Shown: piece after piece, positions 1-6,770 of the stretch | How positions within the stretch are numbered: position 1 is the first letter of the stretch | How the letters are laid out: the number at the start of each line of letters is the position of its first letter | NCBI GenBank assembly: GCA_964553715.1 | Contig: CAZKKY010000027.1 | Span: 1 to 11,116, forward strand | Direction of reading: 5' to 3' | DNA length: 11,116 nt | Source of the DNA: JAGOJE01 sp964553715 | GTDB taxonomy: Bacteria > Pseudomonadota > Alphaproteobacteria > Rickettsiales > Rickettsiaceae | The notes under the pieces: model-generated | What the model saw: only the letters and a program-made list of their open reading frames with translations | The model's database searches: none | What the model was told of the DNA's origin: nothing | Position numbers and translations under genes: made by a program

Positions 1-1634
1 GCTTGAGCTTCCACGCCACTTCCTAAATTATAACTCGCTTCACCGCTAGAAGAAGTAACACCAGCGCCACCAGTCATTATTACACCTCCACCTTCATGAC
101 TCTGTAATCTAGTACCATCATGCATTATACTACTCTGACCTCCAGTCACATATTGCATATTATGATCAACCTTCCCAGAACTTTGCATCTCCATGCTTGA
201 ATTTCTAATATTCTTATTATCATATGCAACAGTACCTGAAGATTTTTCACCAGCTATAGCTGAAGTAGCAGAATTTTGACTTGCCATCACAGAGCCAGCT
301 AAATGCATAAAACCACCCTCTCCTATTTTAGTAATCCACATAGCTAAAAATGGAATCATTAATGTCATATTAGATGCTATGCTTGCAATAGAATCAAATT
401 TCTTAAGCTCTGTAGACCAAGTACTATAACTCACAACCTCTGCAGGGTCATATGCAATATCAATTATCATATTTAACATCGAAAATAATGGTGGCCACAG
501 TTGCAATGAAAATGCGGCCATAATCCACATACTGTACTTTTTAATTCCTCCTGTTAATATTAACAATGGAAGCAGGAAAATAAATGAGCCGTAAATTAAT
601 ACTTTCATCACAGCCAAAGATCCTGTTAAAGTCTTTTCTGCCATATCACCAGACAATAATCCTGCAGCTTCAGAATGCATCTGAGACCTAGCATTTGGAA
701 ACTTCCCTGCCCTATAATCATTAAGACTATTAATCATCATATTATGTTTAATTATATTGCTGACTGATTGATCACTGTCTATGCTAAATATGGCTTGAAT
801 AGATTTTCTAATATTTTGATTTAACTTCCTTGATCCAGCGTTATATATGTCAGAATCTCCTCCAGCTCCCCTAAATTTATTTATAATCTTATTGATGAAC
901 CGGTCTTCTGCTGATGCAAACTTACCATTAAAATATCTGACAGCTTCTCTACATGTAGGAATAGAGTGAACCCCATTTTCAGTTAAATCTACTCTCGAAA
1001 TTGTACCAGCATTCTTAGAAACTAATCCCCATGTATCAGATGTAGCAAATAATTCTTCTTTAGTAAATTGTTTACCTATCATAGAAGGTACTACAACACA
1101 TCTTTCAATAAAGTTTCTCATGTTATTTATAACTTCAGGATCTGTAATTTTTGCCTCTAATACTTCCTTACTTAACCTAGCACCAAAGACAGTCCCATAA
1201 TTATAGTAAGAATTAGCACTTTTACTATTTATTCCGTCCATTCCTCTACTGTCAATATAAGAAAATGCTTGCTCAAAACCTTGCGTTAATAAATGCCCAA
1301 ATTGTTCAATGATGCCAATAGGTAAGGCAAAAGCAAGTGGAATATTGTCAACTTTCTCTAGTCTTTTTTCTACTTGATCCCGAATTATCATTGATGATTT
1401 TGGTAATAACAAGCTATTTACAAAAATTAATATACTTAAAATTTGTTTCAAATTTTGTTTTAAATGATTATCCACTCCACTTGCCGCCATTCTGATAGCA
1501 GTTATAGAACCAATAATTACTACCATAGTGTTGATTAATGCTGGATAAAAAGAAGAATTTCTAAACATCGCAAGCGCATTTAGCGTTTGATAAATAATTT
1601 CTGAATAACCATATGAATATATCGTCAATTCCAT
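1..1634 (-). CDS. traG: TraG N-terminal part, mating-pair stabilisation and pilus assembly protein (partial, cut by window edge)
   Basis: An open frame runs from an ATG at 1634 to the left edge without a stop, giving about 544 residues. F TraG is about 940 residues, so the C-terminal part is missing because of the window, not because of a mutation. Hydrophobic segments stand near residues 33-50 and 64-76, then about 344-362, 369-390 and 423-437, with a soluble, charged stretch of some 220 residues between the early and late groups. This matches the multi-spanning TraG N-terminal domain, which sits in the inner membrane and acts in pilus assembly. After the last membrane segment the sequence becomes rich in Gly, Ser, Asn and Met (from about residue 440), as in the start of the periplasmic part of TraG that works in mating-pair stabilisation and entry exclusion. 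The start overlaps the traH stop by 10 nt, and a GGTAGAG element inside the end of traH can serve as ribosome site. Assignment rests on position after traH plus this topology. Confidence 0.88.
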   Translation of the reverse strand, partial: MELTIYSYGYSEIIYQTLNALAMFRNSSFYPALINTMVVIIGSITAIRMAASGVDNHLKQNLKQILSILIFVNSLLLPKSSMIIRDQVEKRLEKVDNIPLAFALPIGIIEQFGHLLTQGFEQAFSYIDSRGMDGINSKSANSYYNYGTVFGARLSKEVLEAKITDPEVINNMRNFIERCVVVPSMIGKQFTKEELFATSDTWGLVSKNAGTISRVDLTENGVHSIPTCREAVRYFNGKFASAEDRFINKIINKFRGAGGDSDIYNAGSRKLNQNIRKSIQAIFSIDSDQSVSNIIKHNMMINSLNDYRAGKFPNARSQMHSEAAGLLSGDMAEKTLTGSLAVMKVLIYGSFIFLLPLLILTGGIKKYSMWIMAAFSLQLWPPLFSMLNMIIDIAYDPAEVVSYSTWSTELKKFDSIASIASNMTLMIPFLAMWITKIGEGGFMHLAGSVMASQNSATSAIAGEKSSGTVAYDNKNIRNSSMEMQSSGKVDHNMQYVTGGQSSIMHDGTRLQSHEGGGVIMTGGAGVTSSSGEASYNLGSGVEAQ

Positions 1635-3061
1635 TTTACTCTACCTTGATTCATATATTCTTCAAATTTTTTGTGAAAATAACTCTCTTGTTGCATTAAC
1701 ATAGCTTTAGATTGAGAAATTAAATCATATCTACGAAAACTATCGGATTTCGCCTCCCCTAGCAACCGCATAGTCTTTCTAGTTTCTTTTTGAAAATCAT
1801 CAAAAATACCTCTATCTGTTAGTTGTACTCTTGACATTTCCCCAACAGCAGTACTAACAGTATTAAGTAAAGTAGATAAATAACTGGTAGCTACATCATA
1901 ACATAATGCTTCTACAAATTCACTTTGTGCATAAACAGCAACTAATGGATCTTTATAAGTTGCAAGATCCATTTCTATTTTTCTAATAATAGGGATTGTA
2001 GAAAGACTAATAAGACTTTCTTCTTCCGCAGTAAACTGAAAAGCTTTATTAAAATAGATTTTTTCAGAAATAGATTTTAATAATTTTGTTACCTGACCCA
2101 TTAGAGTATCATCAGCATTTAGCCTAGCACTTACTTCTATTTGAGGATTAAGGCATAGAGACGTGCTATCGCATCTATAGAGCTTTACACTCACATCACC
2201 ATCTGTAGTACCAATGAATTCTTTTAACAGGTCCCTGCTCACCAAAGAATTCTTATGCGTAATTTCAATGATTTGGTTCCTTTTTGTTCCAATAATGGTG
2301 CCAGAAATAGACATCAATAATTCCCTAAAACTACTATCACCAGAAGCAGGCATAGATTTATTTTCTAAAGCCTTCCAAACAAGATTATAATTATCACCTA
2401 GAAGACTCTCTAACTCTCTTGCTCCAGATTTTGAATCATCTGAGTCTGCTATAGAAGACTCTTGAATAGCTATCATATCCCTTCCCCCACTTCCATTCAT
2501 CACACTAGCACTTTGACGGGTAGCTCTACTGCCCGCGTTTAATAAAGACAAAGGTGCCGAAACTAAAGCCTCAGTAGCAGCACACTGATCAATTGCAAGT
2601 TTGTTAGCGGTTGCTGCTAAATCGTTTAAATATGTCATGAGTTCTTCAATCTGAGGAGAAATTGTCTTAATCATCATAAGAGTTGCATAAGCAGGAACGC
2701 CTTGTACTACTTTTTTAAAAAAATCAGATGCTTCTCTAGAGCTAACGAAACTAAACCCTCCAGCTCTAAGATCAATCTGAGCACCACAAGGAAGTCCCCC
2801 AAGCTTGCAAGTAGGAGACTGAATATTAAGTAACTGCAGTTCCTCTTGAGAGGGAGTCTTAATCATGACAGATCCACCAATTAAATGGCCGGCCTCTTGA
2901 CCCTTGATGATAGCACCTTTTGTACTATTATACATAGTACCACTTGGCATCACATTTTTAATTAATTTGTTAATTCCAGTAGCAAAAGATATTGTAGGAC
3001 ATAATAGTACCACAGTCACTAACCATGACTTCCAACTACATTTTCTTATTTTACTTGCCAT
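1625..3061 (-). CDS. traH: TraH, periplasmic F-pilus assembly protein
   Basis: A 478-residue exported protein, close to the F TraH length of about 458. Residues 1-27 form a signal peptide (basic start, hydrophobic core WLVTVVLL, cleavage likely after SFA). The mature N-terminus has features typical of TraH: a Gly-rich region around residues 55-65, a TCKLGGLPCG cysteine pair near residues 84-92, then an AGGFSF segment and a conserved hydrophobic stretch leading to ISPQIEELM. The mature protein has six cysteines, an even number that fits disulfide bonding in the periplasm. The C-terminal part is charged and mostly helical. In F, TraH is needed for pilus assembly and interacts with TraF, TraU and TrbB. 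The ATG at 3061 overlaps the traF stop by 16 nt, and GAGGGG at 3067-3072, five bases upstream, is a good ribosome site. The stop overlaps traG. The family call is firm; I see no truncation. Confidence 0.93.
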   Translation of the reverse strand: MASKIRKCSWKSWLVTVVLLCPTISFATGINKLIKNVMPSGTMYNSTKGAIIKGQEAGHLIGGSVMIKTPSQEELQLLNIQSPTCKLGGLPCGAQIDLRAGGFSFVSSREASDFFKKVVQGVPAYATLMMIKTISPQIEELMTYLNDLAATANKLAIDQCAATEALVSAPLSLLNAGSRATRQSASVMNGSGGRDMIAIQESSIADSDDSKSGARELESLLGDNYNLVWKALENKSMPASGDSSFRELLMSISGTIIGTKRNQIIEITHKNSLVSRDLLKEFIGTTDGDVSVKLYRCDSTSLCLNPQIEVSARLNADDTLMGQVTKLLKSISEKIYFNKAFQFTAEEESLISLSTIPIIRKIEMDLATYKDPLVAVYAQSEFVEALCYDVATSYLSTLLNTVSTAVGEMSRVQLTDRGIFDDFQKETRKTMRLLGEAKSDSFRRYDLISQSKAMLMQQESYFHKKFEEYMNQGRVKWN

Positions 3062-3882
3062 TCTCGCCCCTCACTTTGCCTAAAATCTTTTTCAAGATCT
3101 TTCATACGTTCTGCCATCAATATGGATTTTTCCTTTAACTCGTCTATAGATACCGCTCCTCTTGCAACCTCAAACCTAATACTACTATCATTTGTCACAG
3201 CTATCACGGTTGGCATCACTTCAAGTGCTAGCTTCTCTATTAATATAGGAGACATATGAGATTCAAAATACTGACTTTTGCTGTTATCAGGACTTATCGC
3301 TGTAACCTTAAATCCAAAAGTCTTTGCAAAAGTTGCTAAATGTTTTTCTAATGTCTTGCAATAAGGACAAGTTTCACTAAAAAATAAAAATAATTCTACT
3401 TTTCCTGCAAGTTCCTTAAGCTCTTTTTCCTGAGCATTCTTTTCTACTTCTTTCTTAATCTTCCTAGCCCAAAGATTGACAGGATTTTGAAGCTCATCAT
3501 CAAGCTCAGGATTTAAAAAATTTACTAGACGGTAATTTTGGCTCAAAATCATCGCGTTGTTTAAAAGAATAGCTTCGGTCTCCTTATATCTCTTGATATG
3601 TTCCAAATTATTTGGATATCTTAACATCATGAACTTATGCTTCTCAAGAAGTGCTGAAAATTCTTCTACTTCTTTTCTTGCCTGCGCGTAATCTTCTTCA
3701 GTAGGAGAAGAAGCAAGTTCTTCTGACTCTATTTTAGAATCCTCTACTTTAGGATTATCCTCAAACCAAATCCAGCCACGATATATTTCGTTAAAAAAAC
3801 CGTTACCAGCAAACGCAGGAACCGTACTCATTTGAGCAAGTAACAATAAAAAATATACTAAAACTCTTTTATAAAAACTCAC
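3046..3882 (-). CDS. traF: TraF, periplasmic thioredoxin-fold pilus assembly protein with a CPYC active site
   Basis: Starting at the GTG at 3882, the protein is 278 residues. I prefer this over the upstream ATG at 3921 because GGAGGG (3889-3894) lies six bases before the GTG, the GTG forms a GTGA stop/start overlap with the preceding gene, and the protein then opens directly with a clean signal peptide (SFYKRVLVYFLLLLAQ, cleavage after AFA). The mature protein begins with the FFNEIYRGWIWFEDNP type of motif seen in F-type TraF, followed by a charged helical region (about 45-150). A thioredoxin-like domain follows, with LFLFFSETCPYC placing the cysteines at 172 and 175, and a cis-proline-type VMPT with Pro at 224. 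F TraF lacks the CXXC, while TrbB has it; here the redox site is in TraF and no trbB is seen between traF, traH and traG. A role as disulfide oxidoreductase or isomerase for the Cys-rich TraU, TraN and TraH is inferred. Confidence 0.92.
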   Translation of the reverse strand: MSFYKRVLVYFLLLLAQMSTVPAFAGNGFFNEIYRGWIWFEDNPKVEDSKIESEELASSPTEEDYAQARKEVEEFSALLEKHKFMMLRYPNNLEHIKRYKETEAILLNNAMILSQNYRLVNFLNPELDDELQNPVNLWARKIKKEVEKNAQEKELKELAGKVELFLFFSETCPYCKTLEKHLATFAKTFGFKVTAISPDNSKSQYFESHMSPILIEKLALEVMPTVIAVTNDSSIRFEVARGAVSIDELKEKSILMAERMKDLEKDFRQSEGREWQVK

Positions 3883-4985
3883 TTCGCACCCTCCGCCTCT
3901 CTTACATAAGATTCCTTCCATCCATATGTATTATCATCGAGATTTGATGAATCATTATAGTTTGTATCTGTATTAGTACGAATATTACTCATTGAGTCAT
4001 TGATTCTTCCGCTCAAATCTTCTGAACTTAATGAATTGTACTTACCACTAAACTTCACTAGTAACTCATTAATAAACTCACTAAAGTCTATCCTACTAAA
4101 GTCTAATCTTTGAATTTCTTCTAAAGTAAGACCCCTACAGTTAGGATTTCCATTATCACCGAAATTCAGACCAAGTTGCTTTCTGCCTTCTACTTGGACA
4201 ACTTTTTCTAACATGTTACTGAAACAACAAAAATGATTTTTCTTGACCGTTGTAATACCGCCTTTTTTAGTAACAGTTTGCCCTACATACACACATAAAT
4301 TCTTTGCTCTTTTTTGCATTAAGAGTTTTTCACTTTGAGTACATTTAGCACCTAAGTCACCTCCCCATCCTTTTTGACTGAGAGCGCAGCAATTAGTATA
4401 TTCGGCTATTTTTTTAGAACAATGATCACCATATCCTTCAAATAAATTAAAGTTTTTATTTCTATCAGGTATCATCTTGCTAGTAGCATGAAGTTTTGAT
4501 ATAGAATCCATCATCTCACCATTTGTTAAAAAGCTCTTGTCAACACAATTACCATCAATACATGGAATATTTTTACATACTAAAGTAGGATCTCCTCTTT
4601 TTGATCTAAAACCCTCCTGAGCATTTGTAACATCTAAAGTGACACTCTCTTTCCTACTACAAGCAACTTCTCTTTTTAAATTTACGCAATTACCATAAGA
4701 ATCTTTGAGCATACAAGGATGGTCTGCTATAAAATAACAATGAGTGTAATTCTTACAATTATTGAGACTCGGATAATTGCAGCTCTTATTATAAGAATAT
4801 TCCCAACAAGGCTTGTAAACATCAAAACCATCCATATTTCTAGTACCCTCTTGAGCAGTACAAACTTGAACACTATCATAACAAGAAAAATTACTAGTAA
4901 AGTTACTAGTAAAAGACGCATTGGCTTCAAATTGTAAAAAACAAAGAATAAAAAATAAAATACTAGCTACCTCTGATGAACGCAT
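3879..4985 (-). CDS. traN: TraN C-terminal half: cysteine-rich mating-pair stabilisation protein made as a separate exported protein
   Basis: A 368-residue protein equivalent to the cysteine-rich C-terminal part of TraN, the outer-membrane protein that stabilises mating pairs. It has its own signal peptide (hydrophobic core ILFFILCFL, cleavage likely after EANA at residue 23). Directly after comes a TraN hallmark: a cysteine pair, then EGTRNMDGFDVYKPCWEY, then further cysteines. I count 20 cysteines in the mature part, including two CC pairs (NCCAL and HFCCF) and a GWGGDLGAKC segment, as in the TraN family. The last 70 residues or so are Ser/Asn/Asp-rich, without cysteine, and look flexible. 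The ATG at 4985 has GGAGG at 4991-4995, five bases upstream, an ideal ribosome site. The gene overlaps the upstream TraN half by 19 nt in a different frame, and its stop forms GTGA with traF. It is not a simple fragment: it carries both a start signal and an export signal. Together with its neighbour it covers what is one polypeptide in F (about 600 residues). Confidence 0.88.
   Translation of the reverse strand: MRSSEVASILFFILCFLQFEANASFTSNFTSNFSCYDSVQVCTAQEGTRNMDGFDVYKPCWEYSYNKSCNYPSLNNCKNYTHCYFIADHPCMLKDSYGNCVNLKREVACSRKESVTLDVTNAQEGFRSKRGDPTLVCKNIPCIDGNCVDKSFLTNGEMMDSISKLHATSKMIPDRNKNFNLFEGYGDHCSKKIAEYTNCCALSQKGWGGDLGAKCTQSEKLLMQKRAKNLCVYVGQTVTKKGGITTVKKNHFCCFSNMLEKVVQVEGRKQLGLNFGDNGNPNCRGLTLEEIQRLDFSRIDFSEFINELLVKFSGKYNSLSSEDLSGRINDSMSNIRTNTDTNYNDSSNLDDNTYGWKESYVREAEGAK
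3889..3894 (-). promoter_or_regulatory. Ribosome binding site that fixes the traF GTG start
   Basis: GGAGGG on the minus strand lies six bases before the GTG at 3882 and within the last codons of the downstream TraN gene. The GTG shares bases with the TGA stop of that gene (GTGA, 3882-3879), the classic arrangement for stop-restart coupling. Confidence 0.75.
4891..4914. repeat. Tandem 12-bp duplication containing two copies of a 10-bp palindrome
   Basis: TTACTAGTAA occurs at 4891-4900 and again at 4903-4912, each followed by two purines, so two 12-bp units stand head to tail with one mismatch. Each 10-bp core is a perfect palindrome. In the coding strand the units give TSNF repeated (SFTSNFTSNF), right after the predicted signal-peptide cleavage site of the downstream TraN protein. 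The unit length is a multiple of three, so the frame is kept. The simplest reading is a small slippage duplication in a linker; a protein-binding role is possible but unsupported. Confidence 0.8.
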
Positions 4986-6151
4986 GTCTCCCTCCAGTTT
5001 TCTTGTAAGTAATCACACGAAATAGACCTTGCTACAAAGGCTAGATTAAATCCTCCACTCCCTCCAACAATCAAGCTTACATTTATGGTGTTTGATCCTT
5101 TGAAAAGATATGGCCTTAAGTCAATATTTGGGGTTGCATGTTTCCACGCATTTGTCTCTGCTGACACCATTTTTCCAGCACCATTAATCCTTACTTTGTA
5201 CCACCACTGATTAAAACCATATATTTGTTCACTTGTGACTAAATCCAAACGATCACCGGGATAGGGACCAATAAAAACTTGCCTCCCATTAACTGATATC
5301 CTAATAAGATCATCATAACCAACTGTACGCAAAATAAATTCAGATACTAAATTAACATCCGCAATATTAAAATTAATATCATAACTATAACTTGTCCCCT
5401 TGCCACCATTGTGGGTATTGTAGACCTTACCTACTACCAAAGCTCCTGAATCTACGTTATAATTAAGAGGCACAGAAGGGTTATTAGAATTCATTCTGAA
5501 AGTTGTACTGTTAAAACCTTTTAAATTTTTTTCATGGCATTTTATAGTTAAATGTCTTTTACATTGATAAGTATTTTTAAGATCTTCACAAAAAGTCTTC
5601 TCATAATTAGAATCCAAAATTGTTTTTTGCTCTCCTATAACAAAATCTGGATCCGACATTCTATTGCCCTGTTCTTCCCTACAATCAATTCCTATATCCT
5701 TTAATTTACTCATAAACCCGCCCAGAGCATCACTTGTGTTTTTTGCTATCTCCTCTAAATCTGATTTTTCTCTTTGCAATAAAGGATCATTTGTATTACT
5801 ATACATTTTTATAATTTCATCACCTTCAGAGCTTAGCATTTTCTCCCGACCCTTAGACTCTAAATCGCTTGAATTAAGTGATTTTAAATTTTCTACCTCA
5901 GACATAGAATCGCTATCATTAAGATCTGCAATGCCTTCAAGCCCTTTTGTTTCATTCCCATCTACCCCATAAGTATTTTTATGGGTTTCTATCATTTTTC
6001 TCAATTCTGTAGGATTTGCGACATTCTCCTCAAAAAAATTATTTTTCTCATTCACGTTAGTTATTGTGACAGGAGCCTCGTAATCAGCAACTGTATGAGA
6101 GGACCAAAATATCATAAATAAACAAATTAAATGCTTGTTCAAAAAGCTCAT
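4967..6151 (-). CDS. traN: TraN N-terminal half: exported protein with a predicted beta-sandwich domain
   Basis: From the ATG at 6151 the protein is 394 residues. A GTG at 6163 is in frame, but the GAGGG at 6163-6167 overlaps it; that site is 11 bases from the ATG, somewhat long but usable. The signal peptide is FLNKHLICLFMIFW, with cleavage likely after TVA. Residues about 25-160 are acidic, polar and probably helical (rich in Ser, Asp, Glu, Asn). Four cysteines follow (about 155-205). The region from about 215 to 380 looks like a beta-sandwich: motifs VNGRQVFIGPYPGDRL, NIDLRPYLFKGSNTINVS and GGSGGF are those of the central part of TraN proteins. It ends with CDYLQENWRETC and then stops, exactly where a full-length TraN would continue into the Cys-rich part, which here is the next gene. 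The mature protein has six cysteines. It sits 1 nt after trbC. It probably forms part of the outer-membrane TraN complex; contact with the recipient surface is inference. Confidence 0.82.
   Translation of the reverse strand: MSFLNKHLICLFMIFWSSHTVADYEAPVTITNVNEKNNFFEENVANPTELRKMIETHKNTYGVDGNETKGLEGIADLNDSDSMSEVENLKSLNSSDLESKGREKMLSSEGDEIIKMYSNTNDPLLQREKSDLEEIAKNTSDALGGFMSKLKDIGIDCREEQGNRMSDPDFVIGEQKTILDSNYEKTFCEDLKNTYQCKRHLTIKCHEKNLKGFNSTTFRMNSNNPSVPLNYNVDSGALVVGKVYNTHNGGKGTSYSYDINFNIADVNLVSEFILRTVGYDDLIRISVNGRQVFIGPYPGDRLDLVTSEQIYGFNQWWYKVRINGAGKMVSAETNAWKHATPNIDLRPYLFKGSNTINVSLIVGGSGGFNLAFVARSISCDYLQENWRETCVHQR
4991..4995 (-). promoter_or_regulatory. Ribosome binding site of the downstream TraN gene
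   Basis: GGAGG on the minus strand lies five bases before the ATG at 4985, inside the last codons (Trp-Arg-Glu-Thr-Cys) of the upstream TraN half. It is among the strongest such sites in the window and is the main reason to treat the second half as an independently started gene and not as a frameshifted remnant. Confidence 0.8.
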
Positions 6152-6152
6152 A

Positions 6153-6770
6153 TCAATTATCACCCTCTAAAATATTTCTAGCATCATTAGCTAAATTGCC
6201 ATCATCGGCAAATAACATCAAAGCACCTTTAATTCCAATATTGCCAGTGACTTTATCAAAAATTCTTTTCGATTCTTCTAACTCTAAACCAAAATTTATC
6301 TGCTCCTCCTTAACCAAAACAATAGAAGGGACAGATGTAATATTAAATTCTCTAAAATCCTCATCATTAATTAAAAATGGAACCCCTTCTTTTTCATTTT
6401 TTATAAGAGACATCATAAATTTTTGCGTTTCTAACCAAGAATTATTTATTAAACCATTAAAAATTAAACTCGCTTTGTACTTCCTCGCTTCCTCTATATA
6501 GTATTTAAGAAGCTCCTTTGGCATAGAACTACTCACAAAAACTTTGAGCGCTAAATCATTAAATAATGCTTCATTTTCCTTTGTTTTATCATCTATAGCT
6601 TGCATTTGCTTTAATTCTAAAAACTTTTCTCTAATATTCTCTAATGTCATATTCAAAGCATTGTTTATTATATTTTTAAAAAAGATTTTTTCTTCGACAT
6701 CAGCATAACTAAAGCTAGGCGCAAAAAATAAAAACATAGCTAAAATGCACAACAATTCTTTTTGCGCCAT
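6153..6770 (-). CDS. trbC: TrbC, F-type periplasmic pilus assembly protein
   Basis: From the ATG at 6770 the protein is 205 residues, near the F TrbC length of about 212. GGGGG at 6779-6783 is eight bases upstream; an in-frame TTG at 6785 would lack such spacing. The signal peptide is followed by SFSYA as cleavage region. The family core is clear: a helical N-terminal part, then LKVFVSSSMPKELLKYY (about residues 60-75), a strand-turn pattern with FNG, and FNITSVPSIVLV, whose proline corresponds to the cis-proline of a thioredoxin-like fold. The mature protein has no cysteine, so it is not a redox enzyme despite the fold. F TrbC is a periplasmic protein needed for pilus assembly, acting with TraW. 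The gene overlaps the traU end by 31 nt and ends 1 nt before the first TraN gene. Confidence 0.9.
   Translation of the reverse strand: MAQKELLCILAMFLFFAPSFSYADVEEKIFFKNIINNALNMTLENIREKFLELKQMQAIDDKTKENEALFNDLALKVFVSSSMPKELLKYYIEEARKYKASLIFNGLINNSWLETQKFMMSLIKNEKEGVPFLINDEDFREFNITSVPSIVLVKEEQINFGLELEESKRIFDKVTGNIGIKGALMLFADDGNLANDARNILEGDN

Noticed and set aside
3883..3921. Upstream ATG at 3921 as the traF start, adding 13 residues
   Set aside because: It would put a charged, Gly/Cys-containing tail before the signal peptide and extend the overlap to 43 nt, with no good ribosome site. The GTG at 3882 has GGAGGG at six bases and a GTGA overlap.
4719..4937. Short open frames on both strands inside the downstream TraN gene (72 codons plus, 67 codons minus)
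   Set aside because: They are low-complexity Ile/Thr/Leu-rich readings opposite or out of frame with a clear cysteine-rich gene, with no ribosome site and no family motif.
4967..4985. TraN split explained as a sequencing error or simple frameshift pseudogene
   Set aside because: The downstream frame has a strong ribosome site, an ATG and a signal peptide with a good cleavage site at the junction, and both halves keep intact family motifs. An error cannot be fully excluded without reads, so this stays as the test named in the finding.
5664..5972. Plus-strand open frame of 102 codons opposite the first TraN gene
   Set aside because: Ser/Phe/Leu-rich composition typical of the antisense of an acidic, Ser-rich gene; no ribosome site, no motif.
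6196..6501. Plus-strand open frame of 101 codons opposite trbC
   Set aside because: Antisense reading of a well-supported gene, without motif or initiation signal.
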